Notes: generated from the sequence alone by a model not told the origin. Numbered from the stretch's first letter, positions 7,978-17,331 are shown. The stretch is 64,000 nt of DNA from Nitrospira sp. (GCA_016784355.1 JADHUV010000012.1:1-64000); one strand, 5' to 3'. Made by a program: numbers and translations.

Positions 7978-8979
7978 ATGAAAAATCAGTCTGCTGCCAT
8001 AAATGTCATATCAGCTGAAAAGCCATGCTCGATTCCTTGCAATCTCTGCGGTTCTGTAATTGTTGAGGAGTTATCACTGGTGGATCGGGACAACAGATAT
8101 CTCAGGACTGTAATCTGCCGTGAATGTGGCCTGGCCTGGACAGATCCGAGGCCTGAAAAAGAAGATATGCGCAGGTATTACAGTAAGGATTACCGCCTAA
8201 AGTATAAAGGGACTTTTGAGCCCAGGATGAAGCATATAGACAGGGCAGGGCATGTCGTTTTATCCCGGTATGAGAGAGTCAGGGATTACCTGAAGTCGGG
8301 GATGAAGACCCTGGATGTAGGAGCCGGCGGCGGAGAGTTTGTTTACCGATTAAAGACACTTGGACATGATGCGTCTGGTATTGAACCAAATGAGGGGTAT
8401 GCCGGATATGCAATTAAGGAATACGGAGTTAATGTACAGGTCGGGTTTATACAGGATGCAGAGTTAGATGATGCTTCCTTTGATTTCATAACCATCTTTC
8501 ATGTGCTGGAACATGCAGAGGATCCCCTTTCAGTATTGCAGAAGCTTCGAAGCTGGATCAAACCCGGCGGCACGATTGTAGTCGAAGTTCCAAATATTGA
8601 GGCCGTCTGTCAGGCGCCGGTGCATCGGTTTCATCTTGCACATATATACAGTTTTAATGAGAGTACACTGGTGCATATGGGCCGTCGGGCAGGACTTGAC
8701 GCTGTAGAGGTCAAGTTCTCGCCGGACCGTGGTAATATAACCGTGTTTTTCAGACGGGCTGATTCTGGGATGGATAAGCCGTTTGAGGGGGGGATAAGCG
8801 GAAATTGTGAGCATGTTTTAGAGGTGGTGAATAAGCATACGAGCTTCGTGCATTTTACGTCTAGTTACCCGTATGTGCGGTTTTTTAATAAGCTCAGACG
8901 TATTATTGATGAGGGATTATCAGTTGGGAAATTTACATCGGGCAAGCAGATTTTAGATGATATTTTCAAATCCGCATAG
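7978..8979 (+). CDS. Class I SAM-dependent methyltransferase with an N-terminal zinc-ribbon
   Basis: This protein has 333 residues. An N-terminal Cys knuckle (CNLCG and CRECGLAWTDPRP) is followed by a Methyltransf_23-type domain: TLDVGAGGGEF is the SAM-binding motif I, FDFITIFHVLEHAEDP is motif post-I/IV, and PGGTIVVEVPN is a later strand. This layout is common in methyltransferases of surface-sugar and O-antigen loci. No sugar gene is adjacent, so the substrate is unknown. The start is an ATG with CCGGAG 10 bases upstream. Confidence 0.85.
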   Translation: MKNQSAAINVISAEKPCSIPCNLCGSVIVEELSLVDRDNRYLRTVICRECGLAWTDPRPEKEDMRRYYSKDYRLKYKGTFEPRMKHIDRAGHVVLSRYERVRDYLKSGMKTLDVGAGGGEFVYRLKTLGHDASGIEPNEGYAGYAIKEYGVNVQVGFIQDAELDDASFDFITIFHVLEHAEDPLSVLQKLRSWIKPGGTIVVEVPNIEAVCQAPVHRFHLAHIYSFNESTLVHMGRRAGLDAVEVKFSPDRGNITVFFRRADSGMDKPFEGGISGNCEHVLEVVNKHTSFVHFTSSYPYVRFFNKLRRIIDEGLSVGKFTSGKQILDDIFKSA

Positions 8980-9093
8980 GCTGCCTTTTTTCTGCATACT
9001 GCTAAAGACCTGACCAGTTGCTTTTTTGCATGCTATTATTAATGCCTGCATCAGTTAGTTTGTTGTTATAGAATAATTAGAGGGAAAAAATAT

Positions 9094-9366
9094 ATGGATT
9101 GGAAAATATTTCTAACAATATTTGGTGCAGTTTTTATTGCAGAGTTGGGTGATAAAACGCAGCTTGCAACAATGTTATTTGCCGCGGATAAAGAAGTGAG
9201 TAAATATACTGTTTTTTTTGCCGCATCGGCGGCATTGATTATAGCATCTGCAATTGGTGTTTTGGCTGGAAGTATGCTGTCAGAATACATAAATGAAAAA
9301 TATTTACACTATATAGCAGGTGTTGGCTTTATCGCAATCGGTCTTTTTACCTTATACAATGCATAG
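9094..9366 (+). CDS. GDT1/TMEM165-family membrane protein, single-repeat form
   Basis: This 90-residue protein has three hydrophobic segments. It carries the UPF0016 signature ExGDKT in FIAELGDKTQLATMLFAA. Full-length members (MneA, Gdt1) have two such repeats in about 190-220 residues and export Mn2+ or Ca2+. This gene holds only one, so the working unit is probably a dimer or a hetero-oligomer with another half. An AGAGGG ribosome site is present. No second half is nearby. Confidence 0.85.
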   Translation: MDWKIFLTIFGAVFIAELGDKTQLATMLFAADKEVSKYTVFFAASAALIIASAIGVLAGSMLSEYINEKYLHYIAGVGFIAIGLFTLYNA

Positions 9367-9489
9367 ATAATATAAGACGGGTAGTTATCTGGGTAAATAA
9401 AAGCCTTGGCTTAATCACTATATTTTATGGCAAATGCTGCTGAGGTTATAAAATGCAGTGATTACTAAAATAGAGTACACTTGTCCTGA

Positions 9490-10371
9490 CTACTTCACTA
9501 TCTCTGTCCCGATTCCTTCTTCTGTAAATATCTCAAGCAGCAGCGCATGCGGTACACGGCCATCGATAATATGTGTCTTTCCAACGCCTCCTGCAAGCGC
9601 GCTCTGGCAGGATTGAACCTTGGGCAGCATTCCGCCGGATATCGTGCCATTGGCTATCAGTGTCTTGATCTTGAGCTTGGACAAAGAGGAGAGCAGATTT
9701 CCCTTCTTATCTTTTATTCCTTCTACATCGGTCAAGAGGATAAGCTTTTCAGCATTAAGTGCAGCAGCTATTTCTCCGGCAACGTAGTCGGCATTAATAT
9801 TAAGTGTCTGGTTATTCTTGCCGGCGCTTATAGGAGCAATGACGGGTATGAAGCCGCTTTCATCTATTGAAGTCAGTATTTTGGGGTTGACCTGCTCGAC
9901 TTCACCTACCAGGCCCAGGTCTATGATTTCTGATACACCTGTTTCCGGGGAGATCTTTTTGATGATTTTTTTGCGTGCCTTTATCAGGTTGCCGTCTTTG
10001 CCGCTAAGACCTACAGCGAGTCCGCCGTGGTTATTTATAAGGCTGACTATCTGTTTGTTGATAAGGCCGCCGAGAACCATTTCTACTATATCAATGGTCT
10101 CTTCGTCAGTGACTCTCTGGCCGTGAATGAACTTAGGCTCTTTCCCCATTTTACCCATGATTAGATTGATCTTGGGTCCGCCGCCGTGCACGATTACGGG
10201 CTTTATGCCTATCAGGTTAAGAAGTACAATGTCCTGGGCAAAGGCATCTTTCAGCTCTTCATCTACCATTGCTGCCCCGCCGTATTTAATGACAAAGGTC
10301 TTGCCTGAGAACTTGCGTATATATGGAAGTGATTCAATTAGTATGTTTGCTTTTTCTATGGATTTTTTCAT
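9490..10371 (-). CDS. argB: Acetylglutamate kinase
   Basis: ArgB phosphorylates N-acetylglutamate, the second step of arginine synthesis. The 293-residue protein shows [10 protein letters not shown] near the N-terminus, [11 protein letters not shown], and [14 protein letters not shown] towards the C-terminus, all typical of the amino acid kinase fold. The length fits the family. A GAGGAATAA ribosome site precedes the ATG. It follows trpC (10444-11256) on the same strand by 72 bp, but no other arginine genes are in the window. Confidence 0.97.
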   Translation of the reverse strand: MKKSIEKANILIESLPYIRKFSGKTFVIKYGGAAMVDEELKDAFAQDIVLLNLIGIKPVIVHGGGPKINLIMGKMGKEPKFIHGQRVTDEETIDIVEMVLGGLINKQIVSLINNHGGLAVGLSGKDGNLIKARKKIIKKISPETGVSEIIDLGLVGEVEQVNPKILTSIDESGFIPVIAPISAGKNNQTLNINADYVAGEIAAALNAEKLILLTDVEGIKDKKGNLLSSLSKLKIKTLIANGTISGGMLPKVQSCQSALAGGVGKTHIIDGRVPHALLLEIFTEEGIGTEIVK

Positions 10372-10443
10372 TTATTCCTCGCAGGCAGGTTGTTGAAATA
10401 TTGTTTAATCTATGAGATATTGCAATTTACAAAAAGATTCTAT

Positions 10444-11256
10444 TTAAGAATTAATTATGTTGATGTCTGTGGTAAGGCCCATAAGTTCATCTATTTTTGC
10501 ACTCATATCTTTTTCTTTCATTATAGTGCTGCCGACAAGGATTGCATCGAGTCCGGCTTCCTGCATTGTCTCTACGTCTTTTCTTGAGGCTATCCCGCTT
10601 TCGCTGACGATTATTCGATCACTGGGGACATCTTTGAAAAGGCCGAGTGAGACATTGAGGCTGATATCCAGTGTGTTGAGATCCCTGTTATTAATACCTA
10701 TGATCTCTGATCCGCAGTATAGGGCGGCATCCAGTTCCTTGTAATTATGCACCTCTACCAGACAATCAAGAGAGAGTTCATGGGCCAGTCCAAAGAGATC
10801 GGCCAGCTGGGATTTATCAAGGGCTGCGGCAATCAGGAGTATTGCATCAGCAGAATTAGTCCTCGCTTCGTATACCTGGTACGGATCAATTATGAAGTCT
10901 TTTCTCAGCAACGGCTTATCTGTTTTTTTACGGGCCTCACGCAGGTACTTTAATTTTCCGCCGAAAAACTTTTCATCTGTCAGCACAGAGATGGCCGCGA
11001 CCGGTTTGTTGTGATAAACGGATATGATTTCTGAAAGATTGAAATTATCCCTGATCAGGCCTTTGGATGGTGAGGCCTTTTTGACTTCAGCAATAAGATT
11101 GATGGGAGAATTTTCCTTTCTAACAAGAGCATCCCTGAAGGACTTTGTAGCGTCCATATCCACAATGCGGGCTTTAAGTTCATCAATAGGCGTACTCCTG
11201 ACGGAGTCACCGATTTCTTCCCTCTTATGCTTTAGTATGGTTCCCAGTATACTCAT
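10444..11256 (-). CDS. trpC: Indole-3-glycerol phosphate synthase
   Basis: TrpC closes the indole ring in tryptophan synthesis. This 270-residue single-domain enzyme has AEVKKASPSKG at about 57-67, LLRKDFI with its catalytic Lys, and IIGINNRDL and VSESGI late in the barrel. It is a stand-alone gene, away from other trp genes. No Shine-Dalgarno is seen: TATAAA lies 10 nt before the ATG with TTGAAA 16 bp further on, so the mRNA may be leaderless. Confidence 0.96.
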   Translation of the reverse strand: MSILGTILKHKREEIGDSVRSTPIDELKARIVDMDATKSFRDALVRKENSPINLIAEVKKASPSKGLIRDNFNLSEIISVYHNKPVAAISVLTDEKFFGGKLKYLREARKKTDKPLLRKDFIIDPYQVYEARTNSADAILLIAAALDKSQLADLFGLAHELSLDCLVEVHNYKELDAALYCGSEIIGINNRDLNTLDISLNVSLGLFKDVPSDRIIVSESGIASRKDVETMQEAGLDAILVGSTIMKEKDMSAKIDELMGLTTDINIINS

Positions 11257-11266
11257 GATGCTGAAT

Positions 11267-11294
11267 TTTATAGTGTATACAATGACTTTTTCAA
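11267..11294 (-). promoter_or_regulatory. Promoter of trpC, near-leaderless
   Basis: On the minus strand TTGAAA (11289-11294), a 16-bp spacer and TATAAA (11267-11272) precede the trpC ATG (11254-11256) by only 10 bases. There is no ribosome site in between. Confidence 0.5.
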
Positions 11295-11355
11295 GTATAA
11301 TTGTCTGTGAAGCTGAAATGTCCAGAAGAAGCCTTTATCTTGCCGGGAATAAATT

Positions 11356-12291
11356 ATGATTATTGAGTCTTTAAAAGAGGGGATTTACCTTGGTCTGAGT
11401 AATTACCGGACTGTACTGATCAGGCTGGTGTTCAGTCTGTTTAATTTGCTTTTGCTGGCCGTATTTGCTGCTGTCCCGATCCTCGTTGCCGTTGCCCAGT
11501 CGGGTATGGACTGGAGCGATGCAGGGGAGATTGTCTCCGGTCTGCTTCACAGTCCTTTGCAGTACCTCGGGCAATACCTTGGAGTTCTACTTATAGCCGG
11601 AACCTCTTTTGCGTTTTATTTAATGGTTTCTTCTTTCTTATATATATTTGTGCTTGGCGGTACTTTGGGTATGCTTCTGAAAAAGGTTGCTGCTCCGGAT
11701 TATCAGGCGAGTTATTCTGCATTTTTTGCAGAGTGCGGTAAAAACTTTTTTCGTTTGACCCGGCTTATATATCTTGTACTAGCCGGAGGGTTTGCTCTCT
11801 CTCTAGCGGCAGCGATGCTTGGTACGACATTAAATGCGGCTATGCATTTAATTATAGTTAGTTGGCCAGTTACAGAGGCAGTCCTCATGACTTTCAATCA
11901 GGTGAGTGGTGCGGTGTTTGGTGTTATCCTGCTCTCAGTTCTCTTGGCGACCGCTGCCTTTTCAGCCGTGTTGTCTGTTGAAAATGAGATGAACTCTCCT
12001 GATTCGGTGCAGGGCGCTATAAGGTTAATACTGGACAGACCTGTTGTTGTATGCCTGTTTACAGCTATGCTCCTTATTTATGTGATTATAAACATTGTGT
12101 TATTTTCGCTTATCCAGGCTCTCGGGGTTACTGCTTTTGTGCTGGCCTTGATCGTAAAGAATTATCTGACAGTGGTAATCTGGACGGTACTGACAGTGTA
12201 CTGCAGGCAGTTCGGGGAACAACGCTTATATGAGACACAGTCTTTAAATGGTTCATTAATGGCTACCTCTTACAGTTCCACTCATCAGTAG
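11356..12291 (+). CDS. Polytopic membrane protein of unknown function
   Basis: This protein has 311 residues with about six long hydrophobic helices, starting with IRLVFSLFNLLLLAVFAAVPILVAV. I do not recognise catalytic motifs or a named family. A TATAAT hexamer at 11296-11301 could drive it, divergent from trpC. Its 3' end overlaps the convergent LipM-like gene by 29 bp. Repeated helix-loop units suggest an integral membrane scaffold or sensor, but this is only a guess. Confidence 0.7.
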   Translation: MIIESLKEGIYLGLSNYRTVLIRLVFSLFNLLLLAVFAAVPILVAVAQSGMDWSDAGEIVSGLLHSPLQYLGQYLGVLLIAGTSFAFYLMVSSFLYIFVLGGTLGMLLKKVAAPDYQASYSAFFAECGKNFFRLTRLIYLVLAGGFALSLAAAMLGTTLNAAMHLIIVSWPVTEAVLMTFNQVSGAVFGVILLSVLLATAAFSAVLSVENEMNSPDSVQGAIRLILDRPVVVCLFTAMLLIYVIINIVLFSLIQALGVTAFVLALIVKNYLTVVIWTVLTVYCRQFGEQRLYETQSLNGSLMATSYSSTHQ

Positions 12292-13048
12292 CGTATTTGT
12301 TTTTCCTCAGATCCTTTGCAAGGCCGGTTTCAAAGCGCGTCGGCGCATCCTCAATAAACTGCACCTCAAATTCCTGCTGAAAGGCCTCTTTTAAACTCAG
12401 GCAGAGTTCGGTAATGGTAACCCCGGGCGCAAGATTCTCAAGAGAGGTTACTGTTTCGAAAGACTCAGGGCCTTCGTAATTCAGGACGGTGTTAAGATTT
12501 TCAGGACTGAATCCCAGTAGCATGGATCCGTGCTGCAGAAAACTGTTTTCAAAGCGTTTCTGCGCACTGCCAATGATTTTTTTTCCCGCAACGCTTATTT
12601 CACCGAAGGAGACCGCCTTGAAGCAGGCGGGGTTTTTGTGGGTCTGTGACCTTTTTTTTTCAAGTGATATGGTGGCATCAATTCCACAAGACAAAAGACA
12701 GCGTATAAGGGCATTGCTTATTATTTTGTAAGTTTCAAAAAGGTTTCCCCTGAAAAGTTCATGACTGTTCAGGGCTGAAAAGCTGTATGTCAGTTCTCTG
12801 TCATGTAGAATGGCTCTGCCCCCTGTAAGGCGTCTGACAACAGGCAGTTTCATCTCCCGGCAATACTGCAGATTAATATCAGTGTTTTTCTGAAAATAGC
12901 CGATGCTCAGTGAAGGGCGGGTCCACTGGTATATGCGGAGTGTTGGCGGTGAAAGTTCCTGTCTGACGGCTTCAGTTATTGCCTCATCCATAGCCATATT
13001 GGCATAAGCATCTTCAGGCCCCTGGGTAATAATGCGCATAAATTTCAT
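12263..13048 (-). CDS. LipM-like octanoyltransferase / lipoate-protein ligase family
   Basis: This 261-residue protein of the BPL/LplA superfamily transfers octanoyl or lipoyl groups to carrier proteins. VRRLTGGRAILHDRELTYS is the core family motif at about 87-105. A later ACFKAVSFGEISVAGKKIIGSAQ contains a Cys at the place where LipM enzymes carry their acyl-accepting Cys, followed by the conserved Lys. The Cys favours octanoyl transfer (LipM) over ATP-dependent ligation (LplA). An AGGGAA ribosome site is present. The 3' end overlaps the convergent membrane-protein gene. Confidence 0.85.
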   Translation of the reverse strand: MKFMRIITQGPEDAYANMAMDEAITEAVRQELSPPTLRIYQWTRPSLSIGYFQKNTDINLQYCREMKLPVVRRLTGGRAILHDRELTYSFSALNSHELFRGNLFETYKIISNALIRCLLSCGIDATISLEKKRSQTHKNPACFKAVSFGEISVAGKKIIGSAQKRFENSFLQHGSMLLGFSPENLNTVLNYEGPESFETVTSLENLAPGVTITELCLSLKEAFQQEFEVQFIEDAPTRFETGLAKDLRKNKYATDEWNCKR

Positions 13049-13074
13049 CTTTAGTGTTCCCTGTATCCGGGGGA

Positions 13075-13114
13075 TAAAATTGCGGCAGCCTTCGCAGGCT
13101 TTAGCTGCCGCAAT
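13075..13114 (-). terminator. Terminator after the recO-DUF3842-CooT genes
   Basis: GCTGCCGCAAT and ATTGCGGCAGC (13104-13114 and 13079-13089) form a perfect 11-bp stem. On the minus strand it is followed by TTTTATC, as expected for a terminator after the gene ending at 13120. Confidence 0.75.
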
Positions 13115-13119
13115 GGTTT

Positions 13120-13308
13120 TTAGTCGTTGCTCAGTATGATTCGGTGTGTGATCAGCGAAATTTCCTTGATGTAACCCTCGAAATGCTTTTGTTCCCCGAA
13201 AAGGTTTTTTAAGAAGATCTTGCCCCCCTCAGGCTTAAGCACATCAACATTCTCAAGGTATAGTTCTTCCTGACCGTCTTTTTCAATATATGCATTGGCT
13301 TCACACAT
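13120..13308 (-). CDS. CooT-family nickel-binding protein
   Basis: This protein has 62 residues. It begins with MCEANAYIEKDG, and the second-position Cys is the nickel ligand in characterised CooT, a small SH3-like dimer linked to Ni insertion into CO dehydrogenase. Most of the protein is compatible with short beta strands. It is encoded 1 bp after the DUF3842 gene, with recO further upstream. No CO dehydrogenase is in the window, so the client is unknown; the His-rich permease at 3554-4273 is consistent with nickel use. Confidence 0.85.
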   Translation of the reverse strand: MCEANAYIEKDGQEELYLENVDVLKPEGGKIFLKNLFGEQKHFEGYIKEISLITHRIILSND

Positions 13309-13309
13309 T

Positions 13310-13720
13310 TTATATTTTCTCCTTTATTTTTTTTATAAGCGACTCTATTAAATGAGGCAGCGGTTCTTTTTGAAAGCCGACTATATCAACCTGCTCCTGG
13401 TTAAGAGGTATCAGCAATTTGGCCGCAGGGCTTGAGGATAGAGCCTCGGCCATGCGTGGAGTCAGCTCACCGAGCATTGCATTAGGCAGGATAATGCTGA
13501 TAGGTCCCGTGATTAAATCGACCCTTTCAGAGTTCCAGACTATAGCGTTTTCACCGCTGGCACCTCTGTCAGCCCCGGAACTCATCATACCCGTGGTAGC
13601 AACCGCATTGGTGCCTAGAGCAGTAATTTCTACGGAATCACCGAATTCTTCCCTCAGTTTTTTTACTATGAGGCTGCCTATGCCTCCGCCCTGACCGTCT
13701 ACTACTGCGATTTTTATCAT
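13310..13720 (-). CDS. DUF3842 family protein
   Basis: This protein has 136 residues with a Rossmann-like start IKIAVVDGQGGGIGS, then TALGTNAVATTGMMSSGADRGASGENA and IILPNAMLGELTPRMAEAL. The pattern fits DUF3842, whose function is unknown. It adjoins CooT (1 bp apart). The ATG at 13718-13720 gives the usual MIKIAVVDGQ start. An upstream ATG at 13762 would add a short unusual hydrophobic stretch, and neither start has a clear ribosome site. Confidence 0.85.
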   Translation of the reverse strand: MIKIAVVDGQGGGIGSLIVKKLREEFGDSVEITALGTNAVATTGMMSSGADRGASGENAIVWNSERVDLITGPISIILPNAMLGELTPRMAEALSSSPAAKLLIPLNQEQVDIVGFQKEPLPHLIESLIKKIKEKI

Positions 13721-13774
13721 ATGAAAAAGTATAAAGAAAAGAAGGCGAGAGTGCAAGGACATTACGCAGTCATA

Positions 13775-14545
13775 CTATTGTCTCTTACTTGCAGTTCCTC
13801 TGTTTTCAATGAATTTGGAGGTCATGAGTTTTTTTGAGAGCATGAAGGACACATGACGGTCAAGGATGCCTGAAAGCTCTGCCAGTGTTCCCTGATTGGG
13901 TTTAAGGCGGTTAGATTTGTCTATGGGCCATTCTATGCAGTGTGAATAGAAATGGATGGCCTGGTTGCTTATTTTCACAAAAGGCTTGCTTTGATGTCTA
14001 GGATCTTTGACACAGCTGGGGCAGAGGGTTGTGCCCGCGTCAGGATAAAAGTCATGACTCATGCCACCACAACGGCCGCAGCTGCTTAATCTCGGGGCGA
14101 AACCCAGATGCTTCAGTAGCCGTATCTGGGAGATGATATGCAGGGATGTCGAGCCTTGCAGGTCAGTGTCTTTTATAATATTCAGGATATTCAGGAAGAA
14201 GGCGAACAGTCTTATGTTTGGAATTGCTTCCGGCGTAAATGATATAAGTGTCTCAGCGAGTTTGGATACATAAACAAAGTCATTATAATTTTCACGTATC
14301 GGGTGAAAAGAGTTAAGGATATCTGCCTGAGTGATTTTAGAGAGGGAAGTTTGCTCCTTACCCCACAGGGCTATCCTGGCATGGGTCAGAGGTTCAAGGC
14401 TGCTTCCGAAACGGCTTTTGGTTTTTCTGGAACTTTTGGCAAAGGCCCGGATCAAGCCTCTGTCAGGGGTTAAGTAAGTTACTATGAGGTCAGCTTCACC
14501 GTATTTGAGAGTTTTAAGGACGATGCCTTCGGTCTTTGTAATCAT
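13775..14545 (-). CDS. recO: DNA repair protein RecO
   Basis: RecO anneals single strands and loads RecA in the RecFOR pathway. The 256-residue protein has the N-terminal OB-fold start TEGIVLKTLKYGEADLIVTYLT and a zinc-finger CGRCGG with CPSC at about residues 162-186. It heads a small minus-strand run with DUF3842 and CooT. A GAGGCTGC ribosome site precedes the ATG. Confidence 0.93.
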   Translation of the reverse strand: MITKTEGIVLKTLKYGEADLIVTYLTPDRGLIRAFAKSSRKTKSRFGSSLEPLTHARIALWGKEQTSLSKITQADILNSFHPIRENYNDFVYVSKLAETLISFTPEAIPNIRLFAFFLNILNIIKDTDLQGSTSLHIISQIRLLKHLGFAPRLSSCGRCGGMSHDFYPDAGTTLCPSCVKDPRHQSKPFVKISNQAIHFYSHCIEWPIDKSNRLKPNQGTLAELSGILDRHVSFMLSKKLMTSKFIENRGTASKRQ

Positions 14546-14562
14546 GCAGCCTCATGGTTGGA

Positions 14563-15018
14563 TTACATAATATTGCCGAAATCTTCAGGCTTCAGTTTTT
14601 TCAGCCAGTCTTCCAGTTCATCATTGTTTTTGTGCTCGATAACACTTTCATCGACGAATATCGGGGCATTGATCCTGATAGCAACGGCTATGGCATCACT
14701 TGGCCTGGAGTCGATCGAAACCTCTGTTCCATCGGTTTTTTCAATATGAATTCCGGCATAGTAGGTATTGTCAACGATTTCTGCTATGACGACTTTAGTA
14801 ACCTGCATATTTAAACCTGAGATTACATTTTTTATAAGGTCATGAGTCAGCGGACGCGGTGTTACTATTTTCCCCAGTGCAAGTGCTATCGAATCAGCTT
14901 CCGGCTTGCCGATCCATATAGGCAAAGTGTTGTTGCCATTGATCTCTTTTAGAAGCAGTATATACATATTGCTTCTGGGATCAAACAGCAGGCCTTCAAT
15001 TTTCATCTGCTTTACCAA
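14563..15018 (-). CDS. Bifunctional nuclease family protein (DUF151)
   Basis: This 151-residue protein matches the DUF151/BFN family, which includes proteins with both RNase and DNase activity in plants and conserved bacterial members. LPIWIGKPEADSIALAL and SIDSRPSDAIAVAIRINAPIFV are the core motifs. The start at TTG 15018 has GGAG seven bases upstream; an ATG at 15006 is the alternative. It lies 17 bp upstream of recO on the same strand and may be cotranscribed. Confidence 0.9.
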   Translation of the reverse strand: MVKQMKIEGLLFDPRSNMYILLLKEINGNNTLPIWIGKPEADSIALALGKIVTPRPLTHDLIKNVISGLNMQVTKVVIAEIVDNTYYAGIHIEKTDGTEVSIDSRPSDAIAVAIRINAPIFVDESVIEHKNNDELEDWLKKLKPEDFGNIM

Positions 15019-15130
15019 AACACATCTCCTTGATACGAAATCTTATTGAATAGCATACCTTATTGTTAAAAGTTTATCTATCAGAACACGTCTGTATAAG
15101 CCTTCAACTATGCCTGTCGTGATTCTCTCT

Positions 15131-16324
15131 TCAGACCAGATTTTTCAGAGCTTTTTCAATTCCATTCAGGCCTTTTTCGATATTTTCCATTGAGGTCGCA
15201 TAGGAAAGCCTTATATATTTGTCATCTCCGAAGGCAGACCCTGGTACGGCCGCAACTCCTGCGTGCTCAAGCCAGTATGTTGACAGTTCAAGCGAGTCTT
15301 TGATCACACTTCCCTGAAATGATTTACCAAAATAAGAGGAGATATTAGGAAATGCGTAGAAGGCACCGACAGGTGTCTTGCATGTTACCCCCGGCATATT
15401 GTTCAGGCGCTGAACCATGTACTTTCTTCTGGTATCAAATGCGGCAAGCATTTCAGGAAGAAAATCCTGCGGGCCTGTAAGTGCCTCGACTGCTGCTTTC
15501 TGCGATATGGATGTTGGGTTCGATGTTGACTGACTCTGTATGTTTGTCATGGCCTTTGTAATGTCTTCAGGGCCTGCGGTAAAACCAATTCTCCAGCCGG
15601 TCATTGCATGAGACTTAGACAGACCGTTTACAACAATAGTGCGCTTTTTAACCTCTTCTCCCAAGGTAGCAATGCTTATGTGTTTAAATCCGTCATAAAT
15701 CATCTTCTCATAAATTTCATCAGATATAATGTAAAAGTCATGCTCAATAGCCAGTTCTGCTATAGTCTGCAGGCATTCTCTGTCATAGCCAAGTCCTGTA
15801 GGGTTTGAGGGACTGTTGAGAATTATAGCCTTGGTGTTCGAGGTGATTTTACTCTTCAGCTGATCCGGGGTTACCTGAAACGAGTTGCTTTCATCTGTCT
15901 CAACAATGACTGGAACTGCATCATTGAGCAATACCTGATCTGGATATGTGACCCAGAACGGAGCTGGAATTATTACCTCGTCTCCGGGGCCGAACAGTGC
16001 TTCAGCTATGTTGTACAGGCTGTGTTTTGCGCCGCAGGAAACCAGGATTTCACTTTTCTTATATTCAAGACCGTTATCATTTTTAAACTTCTCGACTATG
16101 GCCTGCTTTAGTGGATCGATGCCTCCTACAGCAGTGTATTTGGTAAAGCCGTCTCTGATGGCCTTGATCGCGGCCTCTTTTATATTGTCAGGAGTATCAA
16201 AGTCAGGCTCACCAACACCGAAGTTAACGATATCTACTCCGGATGCCTTCAGCGCAGTTGCTTTTGCATTCATTGCCAGAGTTGGGGATGGTTTGATGGA
16301 GTTTGTTCTTGCCGCTAGTCTCAT
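15131..16324 (-). CDS. aspC: Pyridoxal-phosphate aspartate-type aminotransferase
   Basis: This 397-residue class I aminotransferase (Ib/gamma type) moves amino groups between aspartate or related amino acids and 2-oxo acids. VNFGVGEPDFDTPDNIK is the N-terminal signature and SNPTGLGY is a cofactor-contact segment. VVNGLSKSHAMTGWRIGF holds the Schiff-base Lys and the conserved Arg, and YIRLSYATS has the carboxylate-binding Arg. GAGGTATACC precedes the ATG. Prephenate or other substrates are possible in this subgroup. Confidence 0.93.
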   Translation of the reverse strand: MRLAARTNSIKPSPTLAMNAKATALKASGVDIVNFGVGEPDFDTPDNIKEAAIKAIRDGFTKYTAVGGIDPLKQAIVEKFKNDNGLEYKKSEILVSCGAKHSLYNIAEALFGPGDEVIIPAPFWVTYPDQVLLNDAVPVIVETDESNSFQVTPDQLKSKITSNTKAIILNSPSNPTGLGYDRECLQTIAELAIEHDFYIISDEIYEKMIYDGFKHISIATLGEEVKKRTIVVNGLSKSHAMTGWRIGFTAGPEDITKAMTNIQSQSTSNPTSISQKAAVEALTGPQDFLPEMLAAFDTRRKYMVQRLNNMPGVTCKTPVGAFYAFPNISSYFGKSFQGSVIKDSLELSTYWLEHAGVAAVPGSAFGDDKYIRLSYATSMENIEKGLNGIEKALKNLV

Positions 16325-16356
16325 GGTATACCTCGGTGCAGTTAATTATTTTAAAG

Positions 16357-17331
16357 TCAGTTAAGAGGGTTATTGTTTTTCAGGCTTTGTAACAGTTCCT
16401 TTGTTGTTGCTGTTGCTGTGCCGGCTTTGCCAACGACAACACCTGCTGCATGATTGGCCAGGATTGCTGATTCGCTTAGAGTTGCTCCGGCAGCATGGCT
16501 GAGCGTGAGAGTGGCTATGACTGTATCTCCTGCGCCTGATACATCATAGACTTCCCTGGCAAAAGTGGGAATGTGGGTAATTTTGCCATTTTTTTCAAAC
16601 AGGCTCATTCCTTCATCTCCCCGTGTAATAATTGCAGCACCGCACTGCAACTTTTTCAGCAGGACTTTGCCTGCCGCTAAGAGACTTTTTTCATCGGTTA
16701 TATCAATGCCGGCACCAAAAGATGCCTCGTTGAGATTAGGAGTAATAAGATCAACTCCTTTATAAAAGTCGAAGTGACCTATTTTAGGGTCAACGGTTAT
16801 AAAGATTTTCTTGGGTGCGGCATCAATGATTTTTTTGATCAGAGATCTTGTTACAACTCCCTTGCAATAATCTGAAATAATAATGCCCTTAATTTTAGGG
16901 AAACAGGATATAAGATAGTCCAGAAGTTTTTTCTGGATTGGTTTTTTCAAGTCCTGTTTCACCTCTTTGTCAAAGCGCACGACCTGCTGGTGATTCGCAA
17001 TGACGCGGGTCTTTACTGTGGTTGGTCTGTCCTGATCAATAATTATTCCTTCGGTATGGAAACCCTGTTGCCGGAGTTTATTGATAAGTATTTTGCCGTT
17101 TTCATCCTGTCCGGCAATACCGGCGATAAATATCTGACCTCCGAGCGATTGTACATTGTTAGCTACATTTGCAGCCCCACCAAGCAGCAGGGTTTCTTCC
17201 TGAATCTCAACGACAGGGACTGGCGCTTCCGGGGAGATTCTCCGGACTTTACCAATTATATACTGGTCGGCCATAAGGTCTCCGATAACCAGGATGCCGG
17301 TATTTGCAAAATGTGAGAAAATATTTTTCAT
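16357..17331 (-). CDS. hldE1: D-glycero-beta-D-manno-heptose-7-phosphate kinase (RfaE domain I type)
   Basis: This 324-residue PfkB-family kinase of the ADP-heptose pathway supplies the inner core of LPS. GDLMADQYIIGKVRRISPEAPVPVV near the N-terminus and VYDVSGAGDTVIATL (PfkB signature with the catalytic Asp) match HldE domain I. The C-terminal adenylyltransferase domain is absent, so it is the single-domain form, and HldE2 would be encoded elsewhere. It lies 32 bp upstream of the aminotransferase gene. Confidence 0.9.
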   Translation of the reverse strand: MKNIFSHFANTGILVIGDLMADQYIIGKVRRISPEAPVPVVEIQEETLLLGGAANVANNVQSLGGQIFIAGIAGQDENGKILINKLRQQGFHTEGIIIDQDRPTTVKTRVIANHQQVVRFDKEVKQDLKKPIQKKLLDYLISCFPKIKGIIISDYCKGVVTRSLIKKIIDAAPKKIFITVDPKIGHFDFYKGVDLITPNLNEASFGAGIDITDEKSLLAAGKVLLKKLQCGAAIITRGDEGMSLFEKNGKITHIPTFAREVYDVSGAGDTVIATLTLSHAAGATLSESAILANHAAGVVVGKAGTATATTKELLQSLKNNNPLN

